From the NCBI RefSeq assembly GCF_003966655.1, contig NZ_AP018795.1:744001-808000 (forward strand): a DNA stretch of 64,000 bases, read 5' to 3'. The notes under the pieces are model-generated. The model was not told the origin of the DNA. It did not search any database and saw nothing but the letters and a program-made list of their open reading frames with translations. Both the position numbers and the translations under genes were made by a program. Positions 37,235 to 46,333 of the stretch are shown here, piece by piece. Position 1 is the stretch's first letter, and the number at the start of each line of letters is the position of its first letter. Source of the DNA: Acidithiobacillus ferridurans (GTDB taxonomy: Bacteria; Pseudomonadota; Gammaproteobacteria; Acidithiobacillales; Acidithiobacillaceae).

Positions 37235-37788
37235 ATGCCCGTCCTCCCCGAACGCCGAGAGCAGATCCGCAGCGCCCACGCGGCGCTCATCCTGCAAGTC
37301 GTCGCCGCCTGCCAGAATGTCCATCTCCGGGCGCCGCTGGAAGAAAGCCTGCGCGTAGCGGCCGCCAACGGCTGGGGAGATCTGGTCACCGTCATCCGCC
37401 ACATACTGGCCGGGCAGCGGGAGCCAGGCCTGCTCCAAGGGCTGGACGAAGAAGACGGCACCATCATCGAATCCATTCTCATGGGCTTGCAAAATCCCGA
37501 AACCTTGCCCAAGGCAAGTGATCAGGCCGACCCCACACTTGCCGCCCCTGGCCTCGCCAGCGTCATCCTCGCCACCCGCCGCGGTGAGCCGGAAGCCTTG
37601 GCGTGGCTGGGCCGTATGGCCACCCAAATGCAGCGGGCCGGTGGTGACATGGCACGCATGGGCGCGGCCCTTGGCCCCCTTTCCCGGGCCAGTACGATCG
37701 CCGCAAACTGGAACGCGGCATGGGCCCCCTCGGGCGTAGCCTGCTCCAGGCCGTGCTGGACGCCTTGGCTAAAGCGGAACAGCAATAA
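37235..37788 (+). pseudogene. Unknown conserved-looking gene with an apparent single-base frameshift
   Basis: From ATG 37235 (GGAG upstream) a helical, Leu/Ala-rich protein runs about 150 residues, MPVLPERREQIRSAH through ARMGAALGPL. After that the same frame turns into Trp/Cys/Arg-rich text ending at 37849, whereas the -1 frame continues sensibly as GQYDRRKLERGMGPLGRSLL and AVLDALAKAEQQ, stopping at 37788. The switch lies in the C/T-rich run 37674-37688. Either a base was lost in the strain, or the sequence has an error, or the ribosome slips. I do not recognise the family. It lies 65 bases after uvrA, perhaps in its transcript. Confidence 0.6.
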
Positions 37789-37903
37789 CCGCCCTGGAAG
37801 CCGGCCGCGCCTTGAAAATGCCCGGTTTCGACCATACCTGAAACGGTAAAGGAAGGCGGTACGGTCCTATCCTCTTCTTCACCTCTTCTTCTCAGGAGTT
37901 TGC

Positions 37904-38773
37904 ATGGCCGTCAGTGAACACGTTCTCGAAGTGAATCTCGATAATTTTCAGGAAGCCGTCGTAGGGCTGTCCCGGAAGGTGCTGGTACTGGTCGACTTCT
38001 GGGCGCCCTGGTGCGCGCCCTGCCGCGCTCTGGGTCCGGTCCTCGAAAAACTGGCGGAGGAGATGGGCGGCGCCTTCGTGCTCGCCAAGGTCAACTCTGA
38101 CGAGAACGCCGACCTGTCGCGCCAGTATCAGGTGCGTGGCATCCCCGCCGTCAAGGCCTTCAAGGATGGCAAAGTCGTCGACGAATTCACCGGGGCGCTG
38201 CCCGAATCCGCCGTGCGTCGCTTCATCGAAAAAAACCTGCCGTTGCCAGGTGACAACCTGCGTGTGCAGGCGCTCGACGCCATCGCCAAGGGCAAGGCGG
38301 CGGAGGCCGAAGCATTGCTGGAACAGGCCATCAGCATCCACCCTGGGAACGATCCTGCGCGCCTGGCGCTGGCGCACCTGGCCATCCAGCAGGGCCGCCA
38401 TGCCGACGCCCAGGCCCAGATCGACGCCATGTCCCCTACCTTCCAGATGGAAACCGAAGTCGAAGGACTGAAAGCCCTGCTGGAATTCACCGAGGTCGCC
38501 CGCAGTGCGCCGTCCATGACCGCACTGGAGGCCACCATCGCCAGCGAAAAGGGCGATCTCCGTGCGCAGGCCATGTATCAGCGGTCCTTGCTCCTTCTCT
38601 TGCAAGGGCAGGAAGAAGCAGCCCTGGACCAGCTCATCGAGATGGTGGAACGCCACAAAAACTACCAGGACGGTCTGGCCCGCAAAACCGTACTGAAGAT
38701 ATTCGCTTTGCAGGGTAACCGAGGGCCTCTGGTGGAACGCTACCGGTCCCGTCTGTCCCGCGCTTTGCACTGA
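37904..38773 (+). CDS. Thioredoxin-TPR protein (CnoX/YbbN-like)
   Basis: A 289-residue protein: a thioredoxin domain at 1-110 with an active site WCAPC (Cys37, Cys40), then a TPR-like helical region (about 115-285). This is the YbbN/CnoX architecture, a chaperone-redox protein that passes substrates to GroEL and guards against oxidation. The E. coli member has an altered active site, while this one keeps a true C-x-x-C, so it may act as a reductase as well as a holdase. Cytosolic, no signal peptide. Preceded by AGGAG. Confidence 0.9.
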   Translation: MAVSEHVLEVNLDNFQEAVVGLSRKVLVLVDFWAPWCAPCRALGPVLEKLAEEMGGAFVLAKVNSDENADLSRQYQVRGIPAVKAFKDGKVVDEFTGALPESAVRRFIEKNLPLPGDNLRVQALDAIAKGKAAEAEALLEQAISIHPGNDPARLALAHLAIQQGRHADAQAQIDAMSPTFQMETEVEGLKALLEFTEVARSAPSMTALEATIASEKGDLRAQAMYQRSLLLLLQGQEEAALDQLIEMVERHKNYQDGLARKTVLKIFALQGNRGPLVERYRSRLSRALH

Positions 38774-38830
38774 GGGCGTTGCTAGCCATATCGTCTCTCA
38801 TTGAGGTTTTATATGTTATGTTGTGATGGC

Positions 38831-38851
38831 TGGCCGGAACCACGGCCTTTT
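38831..38851 (+). terminator. Weak terminator or attenuator upstream of the Do protease
   Basis: GGCCG (38832-38836) and CGGCC (38843-38847) form a 5-bp stem with a 6-base loop followed by TTTT (38848-38851). It could end the thioredoxin-TPR transcript, or attenuate entry into the protease gene 59 bases on. Confidence 0.35.
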
Positions 38852-38909
38852 CCCGGAGTCCAAGCTGGAACGTACCAAGCTGCAAGACAAAATCCCGAAG
38901 GAGAGTCCT

Positions 38910-40430
38910 ATGGCGAATGATCGCCCGAGTGTAATGTTGAAGCGCCCCAAACTGGTAATCACTGCCGTCGTGGCGGCATGTTTTGGTTTTTCACTGGGTG
39001 CAGCGGAGTGGGCGCAAGCCGACGCCCCCGCAGCCCCGGCCCTTGCCATCTCGACCGACACCGTTCCCCAGAAGGCGCTGGTCGCCTTGCCGGATTTCAC
39101 CCCGATTATCGACCGTTATGGTCCCGCGGTGGTCAACATCAGCAGCACCACCAACAAGGTCATTCACCAGCAAGCCAATCCCTTTCCGCCAAACTCGCCT
39201 TTTTACCAATTTTTCCATCACTTCATGGCGCCCGGACAGGGTGGTGGTTCCGGACCACAGCAGCATGAAAAAATCCAATCTCTCGGTTCCGGCTTCATCA
39301 TCAGTCCCGACGGCTATATCGTCACCGCCGGTCACGTCGTTCGCGGCGCTAACCATATCGTCGTTACCCTCACCACCCACCATGCCTATCCGGCCAAACT
39401 GATCGGCCTGTCGGTGCGTTACGATACGGCACTGCTCAAAATCGACGCCAAGAACCTGCCCACTGTGCCCATCGGCAATTCCGACGATCTGAAGGTCGGC
39501 CAGTGGCTGCTCGCCGTCGGCGCGCCGTTCGGTTTCTATAATACGGTGACCCAGGGTGTAGTCAGCGCCATGAACCGCCCGCTACCCGATGATGAATACA
39601 TCCCCTTCATCCAGAGCGATGTACCCATCAATCCCGGCAACTCGGGCGGGCCACTCTTCAATATGAATGGCCAGGTGGTCGGCATCAACGACCAGATCTA
39701 TACCAACAGCGGTGGCTATATGGGTCTGTCGTTCTCCATCCCCATCAATACCGTGATGCGGGTGGTGCAGGACTTCAAAAATCACAAGGCAATCCAGTTT
39801 GGCTATCTGGGGGTCGAGGTACAGGATGTCACGCCGCAAATGGCGCAGGCGCTGCACCTCCAGGAACCCGTCGGCGCCCTCATCGCATCCGTGGAACCCG
39901 GCAGCCCGGCGGCCAAGGCAGGCATCAGGCCCGGTGACGTCATCGTCACCTATGATAACAAGCCGGTGTACAATGTCGGACAGTTGCCACCTATGGTAGG
40001 CAACACCCTGCCGGGCACCCACGCCAAGGTCGGCATCCTCCACCGCGGAGAAGCGGAAACCAAAGATGTCCTGATTGCCGCCCTGCCCAAAAACATGGAA
40101 GGGCCTTCCGGCAACCAGGAGCCCTCCACGGCCGCCAAAGTAGGCAAGATCTCCCGTATGGGCATCCATGTCCAGTCGCTGACTCCCAATATGGAGAAGC
40201 AGTTGGACGTACATCATGGCGTCGTGGTGGTCGGTGTTAGTGAAGGCGCGGCAGCGGAGGCAGGGATCATGCCGGGTATGATCATCCAGCAGATCGATCA
40301 GCAGGACGTCAACAGTCCCGCCGAGTTGGAGCATATCGTTGCCGGTCTGCCGGCCGGTCAGCCCATCCCGCTGCTGGTGCGGCAAGGCAAGGCCAGCATC
40401 TACGTGGTGGTGACGCTACCCAAGAAGTAG
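38910..40430 (+). CDS. Do-type periplasmic serine protease (DegP/DegQ/MucD family)
   Basis: A 506-residue secreted protease and chaperone. Start ATG 38910 lies six bases after AAGGAG. Signal peptide with hydrophobic core VITAVVAACFGFSLGAAEWA. Catalytic triad: His in IVTAGHVV, Asp in VRYDTALLKID, Ser in NPGNSGGPLFN. Two PDZ domains follow (about 300-400 and 415-500; VGALIASVEPGSPAAKAGIR and later GVSEGAAAEAGIMPG). It degrades or refolds damaged periplasmic proteins. An extended loop with HHFMAPGQGGG precedes the protease core. Which subfamily (DegP, DegQ, MucD) is not decided. Confidence 0.93.
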   Translation: MANDRPSVMLKRPKLVITAVVAACFGFSLGAAEWAQADAPAAPALAISTDTVPQKALVALPDFTPIIDRYGPAVVNISSTTNKVIHQQANPFPPNSPFYQFFHHFMAPGQGGGSGPQQHEKIQSLGSGFIISPDGYIVTAGHVVRGANHIVVTLTTHHAYPAKLIGLSVRYDTALLKIDAKNLPTVPIGNSDDLKVGQWLLAVGAPFGFYNTVTQGVVSAMNRPLPDDEYIPFIQSDVPINPGNSGGPLFNMNGQVVGINDQIYTNSGGYMGLSFSIPINTVMRVVQDFKNHKAIQFGYLGVEVQDVTPQMAQALHLQEPVGALIASVEPGSPAAKAGIRPGDVIVTYDNKPVYNVGQLPPMVGNTLPGTHAKVGILHRGEAETKDVLIAALPKNMEGPSGNQEPSTAAKVGKISRMGIHVQSLTPNMEKQLDVHHGVVVVGVSEGAAAEAGIMPGMIIQQIDQQDVNSPAELEHIVAGLPAGQPIPLLVRQGKASIYVVVTLPKK

Positions 40431-40446
40431 AGACGCGACAATACAG

Positions 40447-40468
40447 GCATCACCCGCGCGGGTGATGC
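40447..40468. terminator. Perfect 22-base palindrome at the convergent ends of the protease and recombinase genes
   Basis: GCATCACCCGC (40447-40457) is immediately followed by its reverse complement (40458-40468), with no loop bases. It overlaps the stop codon of the recombinase (40450-40452) and lies 17 bases after the protease stop. As RNA it would form an 8-9 bp hairpin in both directions; neither side has a T tract. A bidirectional terminator is the simplest reading. Confidence 0.5.
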
Positions 40469-41358
40469 TTCGCGTGCAGCGCCTTGAGCCGCGCCTGCGC
40501 CACATGGGTATATATCTCCGTGGTGGACAGGGCGGCATGTCCCAGCATCAACTGCACACTGCGCAGGTCCGCGCCGTGGTTCAGCAGGTGGGTGGCAAAG
40601 GCGTGGCGCAGGCTGTGCGGCGATACGGTCTGGGTGATTCCGGCAGACCGGGCGTAACGTTCAATGTTTTGCCAGAAACGCTGTCGCGTCATGGCAGTCC
40701 CCCGCCCGGTCACAAAAAGGAAGGCACTGATGCGCTGACCCAGTATCTGCGGACGACCCATCTGCAGATACTGGGTCACGCGGCTGGACGCCACTTCTCC
40801 CATGGGCACCAGGCGTTCCTTGCGACCCTTGCCAAAGACCACCACCATATCGGCGCCGAGGTCCACCTGGCGCGTCTCCAGATTCACCAGTTCCGATACC
40901 CGCAAACCGCAGGCGTACATCAGTTCCAGCATGGCTGCGTCACGCAGGCCCAGTGGGTGGGTACAATCAGGGGCCGCCAGCAAGGACTCTGTTTCCGTTT
41001 CGCTGAGAACATGGGGTAGTACGCGGCCGATACGAGGACTCTGCAGGTTGCGACTGGGGTCACGGGATACCCAGCCCTCCCGCTCCGCGTAGCCATAAAA
41101 ACGACGCACACTGGAGAGCAGGCGGACTACGGAGCGCAGGGCGGCCCCGGCCTGTAACCTCTGTCCCAGTATGCGCGCCAAGGCGCCGTCGTCAGCGGTA
41201 GTCAGGGTCAGACCCAGCTCCGCGAGCGCGGCGGCCACCTGCAGCAAATCCTGACGATAAGCCGTCAGGGTATTTTCACCGAGGTTTTTTTCCAGCCACA
41301 GGGCGTCAAGAAAGGTGTCGATCCGCTGCCGTTCGGCAGACAGACCGGCGCTAGGCAT
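40450..41358 (-). CDS. xerD: XerD-like tyrosine recombinase
   Basis: A 302-residue site-specific recombinase of the kind that, with XerC, resolves chromosome dimers at dif. An N-terminal SAM-like DNA-binding domain (about 8-95) precedes the catalytic domain with Arg in YACGLRVSELVNLE, Lys in FGKGRKERLVPMG, the H-x-x-R of SPHSLRHAFATHLLNHG, His in LMLGHAALSTTEIYTH and the nucleophile Tyr in that last motif. XerD rather than XerC is a judgement from overall resemblance. It stands apart from mobile-element features. Confidence 0.9.
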   Translation of the reverse strand: MPSAGLSAERQRIDTFLDALWLEKNLGENTLTAYRQDLLQVAAALAELGLTLTTADDGALARILGQRLQAGAALRSVVRLLSSVRRFYGYAEREGWVSRDPSRNLQSPRIGRVLPHVLSETETESLLAAPDCTHPLGLRDAAMLELMYACGLRVSELVNLETRQVDLGADMVVVFGKGRKERLVPMGEVASSRVTQYLQMGRPQILGQRISAFLFVTGRGTAMTRQRFWQNIERYARSAGITQTVSPHSLRHAFATHLLNHGADLRSVQLMLGHAALSTTEIYTHVAQARLKALHAKHHPRG

Positions 41359-41471
41359 CGAATCCCCCCGCCGGATTATCGTGACACCAAGCGTCCGGGC
41401 GCCGCCGGGTCAACCCGGAAACAAGCGTATGATCACCAAAGGATGAATCCATGCCAACGCCGCTCCTCCCG

Positions 41472-42644
41472 TCAGGGAACCAGCACGCCGCGCCGTGCGC
41501 CACAAGGACCAGAAGCCGGGCAAGCCCGTCTGTGCCACACCGCGCTCTGCCATCTGTAACCACCACTGGGGACCGGAGCCCGACGCCGCAGCGTATAGAG
41601 CCCCTGCCAGCTAAAAGGTTCCGGCACCGGCTCGATGGCGGCCCGTTCACGATAAGCGGCCAGCATACTGAAGTGCGGCCAGTCTTCCTGACGCTGCCAT
41701 CCGGCAAAACCAAAAGTGGTGGCTGCGGCACTGAACAGCACTTTCCGCGCCTGCCGCAAGCTGCGGTGGGGTAATGCCAGCAAACTGCCGAGCCAGACGT
41801 AAAGACGCAGCAGCGGCAGGGGTTCCTGGCCGCCGCCGCCCTCGATGATCATCAGGGTAACCGTCAGGAAGAGCTGACGGATGGCATCTAAAGGCTGATC
41901 GCCGAGCGCGCGGATACGCCCCATGAAGGCAGGCAGATCGCGCTCCCGCAGGGCATGGAGCAGGGGCTTGTCTACCGCCGGATCACGACTGGCCCGCCCT
42001 TCGGGGACGACCACCGCCACTCCGGAAGGCAGTTGCCAGTGACTCTGCAACAGCGCCAGAGCCCCCAGCGAAAAAGGCCGGGCTGGCAAATCAGCCGCAG
42101 CACCCTGCCACTGCCCGTAGAGGATTGTACGCAGGCCCTGGGCGTGGTTATCATCGGCAAGACGCTGGGCCAGACGATGGAGGACAACCCGCCGGGCATT
42201 ATCGTCCTCCGCCATACTGAACAGTAGCGGCGCCAGTGTCTCCAGATCACGGTCCTCGATCGCCTTGGCAAAGGTATCCGCCTCCATGTCCAGGGGCATG
42301 GGGTTGGCGGCCTTGGACATCAGCGCCGCCGGCAGCATGGCTGCCGGCTTCACCAGCGACGTCTCCTGCACCTGTAGGGCAGCCGCCAACAGTGCCGGGG
42401 GCAAAGACTCCGCCTCGGCGAGAAGAGCCTGGGTATCCGCCACAACCTGTAGTGCCTGCGCGTCTGCGGCGGCGGCCCACCAATGCGGCAACAAACTCTG
42501 CTGCCAAGCAGCGCGCAAGGCCAACCGTCGGGCGGAGTCGGCCCAGAGCATTTCCCACTCCGGGACAGAAGCGGAGCGCCAGTGTTCGAGGATCTTCCGC
42601 GAACCCGGCGTCAGCACTCCTGCCCCCAAGCCGAACCCGGCCAT
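41472..42644 (-). CDS. Unknown 390-residue protein appended to the rpsP-rimM-trmD-rplS operon
   Basis: I do not recognise this protein. It is Ala/Leu-rich and mostly helical, without clear signal peptide; a hydrophobic stretch, IRQLFLTVTLMIIEGGGG, and another near PLPLLRLYVWLGSLLALPH could be buried helices or membrane-associated. Many Trp residues. It begins 14 bases after rplS, so it is probably cotranscribed with the tRNA- and ribosome-modification genes. The first ATG has no good ribosome binding site, so the start is uncertain. The last 40 residues are Arg/Cys-rich and may reflect a shifted end. Confidence 0.6.
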   Translation of the reverse strand: MAGFGLGAGVLTPGSRKILEHWRSASVPEWEMLWADSARRLALRAAWQQSLLPHWWAAAADAQALQVVADTQALLAEAESLPPALLAAALQVQETSLVKPAAMLPAALMSKAANPMPLDMEADTFAKAIEDRDLETLAPLLFSMAEDDNARRVVLHRLAQRLADDNHAQGLRTILYGQWQGAAADLPARPFSLGALALLQSHWQLPSGVAVVVPEGRASRDPAVDKPLLHALRERDLPAFMGRIRALGDQPLDAIRQLFLTVTLMIIEGGGGQEPLPLLRLYVWLGSLLALPHRSLRQARKVLFSAAATTFGFAGWQRQEDWPHFSMLAAYRERAAIEPVPEPFSWQGLYTLRRRAPVPSGGYRWQSAVWHRRACPASGPCGARRGVLVP

Positions 42645-42658
42645 GGCCGAGTGCCGCG

Positions 42659-43003
42659 TCAGCCCAGCTTTTCTTTAATGCGCGCAGCCTTGCCCGAAAG
42701 ATCACGCAGGTAATAAAGCTTGGCGCGACGCACATCGCCACGGCGCTTTACTTCAACCTTGGTCACCAGCGGGGAATAGGACGGAAAAACGCGCTCCACC
42801 CCTTCACCGTTGGAGATCTTGCGGACCGTAAAGGCAGAGTGCAGGCCGCGGTTACGGCGGGCAATGCAGATACCTTCAAAAATCTGGACACGCTCGCGGT
42901 CACCTTCCTTCACTTTCACGTGAACGGCCACCGTATCCCCCGCACCGAAAGCCGGCAGTACCGACTGCATTTGTTCCTGATTGATTTCGTCAATGATGTT
43001 CAT
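42659..43003 (-). CDS. rplS: 50S ribosomal protein L19
   Basis: A 114-residue ribosomal protein at the 30S-50S interface. The true start is [12 protein letters not shown] (43003); the upstream open frame is a shadow of trmD. Conserved segments: [40 protein letters not shown], and [10 protein letters not shown] at the end. Order rpsP-rimM-trmD-rplS is the classic operon. Confidence 0.98.
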   Translation of the reverse strand: MNIIDEINQEQMQSVLPAFGAGDTVAVHVKVKEGDRERVQIFEGICIARRNRGLHSAFTVRKISNGEGVERVFPSYSPLVTKVEVKRRGDVRRAKLYYLRDLSGKAARIKEKLG

Positions 43004-43025
43004 GCCCAACTCCTTAAGCCTGGTA

Positions 43026-43769
43026 TTACTGCACTTCGCCGCGCTGACGGCGATACTCTTCCAACAATATTTGCTCATCTGCCCGCAGCCCTCGCTGCTC
43101 CAGCAAATCCGGGCGCCGCTCAGCGGTGCGTCCCAACGACTGCTGCAGACGCCAGCGCCGGATGCGTCCATGGTCCCCGGAAAGCAGCACCTCCGGGACA
43201 CCTTCCCCGGCCACCACCTCGGGCCGGGTATAATGCGGGCAATCCAGCAGGCCAGACGCCGCGAAACTGTCTTCTGCTGCGGAATCCGCATGACCCAGCA
43301 GACCCGGCAACTGCCGCGCCACGGCCTCCATCAGTACCAGCGCCGGCAATTCTCCGCCCGCCAGCACGTAGTCGCCGATGGACCATTCCGCATCCACTGC
43401 CGCCAGCACCCGCTCATCAATACCTTCATAACGACCTGCCAGCAAAATCAGGCCCGGCGCCGCTGCAAAATCCTGCACCGCCCGCTGCTGCAAGCGCCGC
43501 CCCTGGGGCGACAAGTAAATCACCGGTGCCCCGGGATTGGCCTGCCGCGCCGCCGCAATGGCCGCCAGCAAGGGCGGAGCCATCATCAGCATACCCGGCC
43601 CACCACCGAAGGGGCGGTCATCCACCCGCCGGTAAGCGCTGTCACTGAAATCCCGAGGGTTCCAGGTATGCACCTCGATCAGCCCGCGGGTCAGCGCGCG
43701 TCCGACAATGCCTTCCTGCAAGTAGCCGTGGATCAGCCCAGGGAAGATGGTGAGGACGTCAAAACGCAT
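43026..43769 (-). CDS. trmD: tRNA (guanine-37-N1)-methyltransferase
   Basis: A 247-residue SPOUT methyltransferase producing m1G37 and preventing frameshifts. It starts [17 protein letters not shown] (43769), sharing one base with the rimM stop (TGATG). Knot motifs [15 protein letters not shown] and [20 protein letters not shown] bind S-adenosylmethionine. C-terminal domain intact. Length is standard. Confidence 0.98.
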   Translation of the reverse strand: MRFDVLTIFPGLIHGYLQEGIVGRALTRGLIEVHTWNPRDFSDSAYRRVDDRPFGGGPGMLMMAPPLLAAIAAARQANPGAPVIYLSPQGRRLQQRAVQDFAAAPGLILLAGRYEGIDERVLAAVDAEWSIGDYVLAGGELPALVLMEAVARQLPGLLGHADSAAEDSFAASGLLDCPHYTRPEVVAGEGVPEVLLSGDHGRIRRWRLQQSLGRTAERRPDLLEQRGLRADEQILLEEYRRQRGEVQ

Positions 43770-44284
43770 CACCAGTCGGCTTGCCAGTCCACGACAATCT
43801 GCCCGGCGGGCAAATCCACACCCGCAGAGGCTTCCGCCGACCATGGGATGAGCAGTTCACCACCCTTGCCATCGTCGACCACCATCACATCATTCGCGCC
43901 GGTCTCCAGGAAAGCGGACACGGTGCCGAGAACGATGCCTTCCCGGTTCAGCACCCGAAGCCCGGTCAGCGTGCTCCAGTAAAACTCACCGGCAGCCAAC
44001 TCGGGCAAATTAGCCCTGATCACGGCGATCTCCTGCCCGATAAGGGCACGCGCCTGCTCACGGTCCTCTACCTGCGCCAGTTTGGCCACCACACCCTCGC
44101 CCTGCATACGTCCATCTTCCAGCACCCAGGGGCGCCGGTCAGGCCCGAGGTACCAGGGCGAGTAGTCGAGGATACTGTCACGCGACTCAGTGAAAGAAAA
44201 AACTTTCACCATACCGCGCACACCGTAGATGCCGGAGACACGTCCCAGCACCACCCACTCCTCGGCTTCAGACGCTGGCAACAC
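43769..44284 (-). CDS. rimM: Ribosome maturation factor RimM
   Basis: A 171-residue 30S assembly factor that binds S19. The N-terminal RimM barrel reads [22 protein letters not shown]; the C-terminal PRC-barrel includes [20 protein letters not shown] and [23 protein letters not shown] (first part quoted only). The frame begins with GTG 44284 and a TTG follows directly; either could be the start, and both overlap the end of rpsP by about 15 bases, coupling their translation. Confidence 0.96.
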   Translation of the reverse strand: MLPASEAEEWVVLGRVSGIYGVRGMVKVFSFTESRDSILDYSPWYLGPDRRPWVLEDGRMQGEGVVAKLAQVEDREQARALIGQEIAVIRANLPELAAGEFYWSTLTGLRVLNREGIVLGTVSAFLETGANDVMVVDDGKGGELLIPWSAEASAGVDLPAGQIVVDWQADW

Positions 44285-44528
44285 CCGTCTTGCTCACGCC
44301 TTCTTTCTTCAGAAAGCCGGCGACGGTATCGGACGGCTGGGCGCCCTGGCTCAACCAGTAAGCGGCGCGTTCCTTATCGATCCGCAACTCCGCTACCGCG
44401 CCAACGGGATTGTAAAAACCCAGACGCTCAATGAAACGGCCATCCCGACGGCTACGGCTATCGGCCACCACAATGTGATAAAAAGGCCGCTTCTTGGCGC
44501 CGCCCCGGGCCATACGAATGACTACCAT
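44268..44528 (-). CDS. rpsP: 30S ribosomal protein S16
   Basis: An 86-residue ribosomal protein, opening [20 protein letters not shown] as in the family, with [20 protein letters not shown] next. GAGAAC lies shortly before the ATG. First gene of the rpsP-rimM-trmD-rplS run, 70 bases after ffh. Confidence 0.98.
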   Translation of the reverse strand: MVVIRMARGGAKKRPFYHIVVADSRSRRDGRFIERLGFYNPVGAVAELRIDKERAAYWLSQGAQPSDTVAGFLKKEGVSKTGVASV

Positions 44529-44598
44529 GTGTTCTCCTTAACCATGATCCTCTCCCACTGTGCGGAAGAAAGGCGCGTATCGTAACTAAAAACAAGCT

Positions 44599-45975
44599 CT
44601 AACGGAAGGGTAAACTGCCCTTCAACATGGATTTGGGATTCATCCCCAGCAAACGGCTGAGCCCCCGGCCCCCTTTACCCATTTTTTTGAACATCTTTTG
44701 CATCATTTCGAACTGTTTTAGGAGTTTGTTCACTTCGGTCACGGTCGTCCCGGAACCCGCGGCAATCCGCCGCCGCCGCGAGGCCTTGATGATGTCCGGA
44801 TGACGCCTTTCGCCGGGCGTCATGGAGTTGATGATCGCTTCCAGGCGGCGCATGGGCTTGCCATCCTGCATCGCGCTCTGCGCCTCGGCGGGCAACTCGC
44901 CCATACCCGGCAGCTTATCCATGATGCTGGCCATACCGCCCATGCGCTCGAGCTGACGCAACTGCTCACGGAAGTCTTCCAGATCGAAGCCCTTGCCGCT
45001 GCGCAACTTCTCGGTCATTTTCCGGGCCTGATCCTCGTCCACATCCTGCTGGACCTGTTCCACCAAACTGACGATGTCACCCATCCCCAGAATGCGCGAG
45101 GCCATGCGCTCGGGATAAAACGGTTCCAGACCCTTGCGGATTTTCTCACCGATACCGATAAACTTGATGGGCTTGCCGGTAATGGCTCGCACCGACAGGG
45201 CCGCGCCACCGCGGGCGTCACCGTCCGCCTTGGTGAGAATCACGCCGGTCAGCGGCAGAGCGTCGTTAAAGGCCTTGGCGGTATTCACCGCGTCCTGACC
45301 GGTCATGGCATCCACCACAAAGAGCAGTTCCACCGGCTTGACCGCCGCCGTCAGTGCCTGCGCCTCGGCCATCATCTCGCCGTCCACGTGCAGACGCCCC
45401 GCCGTATCGACGATGAGCACGTCATAGACGCCGCGCTGCGCCGCCTCCACCGCATCCTGGGCGATACGCACCGGCTGCTGGCCGGGGCTGGAGGGAAATA
45501 CATCCACCTCGATGTCCTTACCCAGATGCGCCAACTGTTCCATGGCGGCAGGACGATAGACGTCGGTACTGACCATCAGCACGCGCTTCTTTTCCTTGTC
45601 CTTGAGCCACAGGCCGAGCTTGGCGCTCGTGGTAGTCTTACCCGAACCCTGCAAACCCGCGAGGAGAATCACAGCCGGAGGGCGGGCGCTGAGGTCGAGG
45701 CTGTCGTTATGCGCGCCCATCAGCTTCACCAATTCGTCATGGACGATCTTGACGAAGACCTGCCCCGGCGTAAGGCTTTTGACCACGGCTTCGCCCATGG
45801 CCGATTCGCGCACGTTGTTGATAAAGTCCTTGACCACCGGCAGGGCAACATCCGCCTCCAGCAGCGCCAGGCGCACGTCGCGCAGGGCGTCACGGATGTT
45901 GTCCTCGCTCAGCCGTCCCTGGCCGCGCAGATTCTTGAAAGTCTGGGTCAGTTTCTGGGTCAGATTGTCAAACAT
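44599..45975 (-). CDS. ffh: Signal recognition particle protein Ffh
   Basis: A 458-residue GTPase that targets nascent membrane proteins to SecYEG with 4.5S RNA. N domain (1-90), G domain with LAGLQGSGKTTTSAKLG (G1), DTAGRLHVDGEMM (G3) and TKADGDARGGAALS (G4), and a Met-rich M domain with the RNA-binding SGTTVTEVNKLLKQFEMMQK. GAGGGGG lies four bases before the ATG. The short truncated arsH frame upstream overlaps its start by 16 bases. Confidence 0.98.
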   Translation of the reverse strand: MFDNLTQKLTQTFKNLRGQGRLSEDNIRDALRDVRLALLEADVALPVVKDFINNVRESAMGEAVVKSLTPGQVFVKIVHDELVKLMGAHNDSLDLSARPPAVILLAGLQGSGKTTTSAKLGLWLKDKEKKRVLMVSTDVYRPAAMEQLAHLGKDIEVDVFPSSPGQQPVRIAQDAVEAAQRGVYDVLIVDTAGRLHVDGEMMAEAQALTAAVKPVELLFVVDAMTGQDAVNTAKAFNDALPLTGVILTKADGDARGGAALSVRAITGKPIKFIGIGEKIRKGLEPFYPERMASRILGMGDIVSLVEQVQQDVDEDQARKMTEKLRSGKGFDLEDFREQLRQLERMGGMASIMDKLPGMGELPAEAQSAMQDGKPMRRLEAIINSMTPGERRHPDIIKASRRRRIAAGSGTTVTEVNKLLKQFEMMQKMFKKMGKGGRGLSRLLGMNPKSMLKGSLPFR

Positions 45976-46319
45976 GGGTCCCCCTCGTGTAGCGGTGGAT
46001 TTTGGACTGTATGGAGCAGTCGCGCAATGCGTCCGCTGGCACTTGCGTAGCCCTGCAATTCTACCACTTTGGGATGTGTCACCGGGGCATCATCGGGCAG
46101 GGGTAGTCCCGACGGGTGAAAGACGTGGGTTTCCGCGCCAAAGTATCGCAGCAGACGTTCCGCCTCCAGCGTCAACAGGCGACTGTAGGAACATTCCCGG
46201 TTGGAGCCATACAGCAGCAAGATGCGCGGCGGGTGATCCGTTTCGGCGGCACTCCGCAAACACCGGACATCCGGCACCTGCAGCAGCACATCGTCGGTAT
46301 TGGGCAAATTTCCAGACAT
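45960..46319 (-). pseudogene. arsH: arsH remnant, truncated after the N-terminal third
   Basis: From ATG 46319 (GGAGG nine bases upstream) the frame encodes a recognisable ArsH beginning: HPPRILLLYGSNRECSYSRL is the flavodoxin-like FMN-phosphate loop, followed by LGAET-like FGAETHVFHPSGLPLPDDAP and THPKVVELQ. There the resemblance stops; 25 unrelated residues follow and the frame ends inside ffh. Intact ArsH is about 230-250 residues, so roughly two thirds is missing, including the W-S-x-x-x-x-x-x-x-P-E-x-x-G region. It lies 14 bases after arsB in the same direction. ArsH is an NADPH-FMN reductase; this fragment should be inactive. Confidence 0.8.
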
Positions 46320-46333
46320 GATGACCATCCTCC

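Noticed and set aside
38800-38905. A sigmaE-type promoter upstream of the Do protease (GGAAC elements)
   Set aside because: GGAAC occurs twice but neither has a matching -10 at the right distance.
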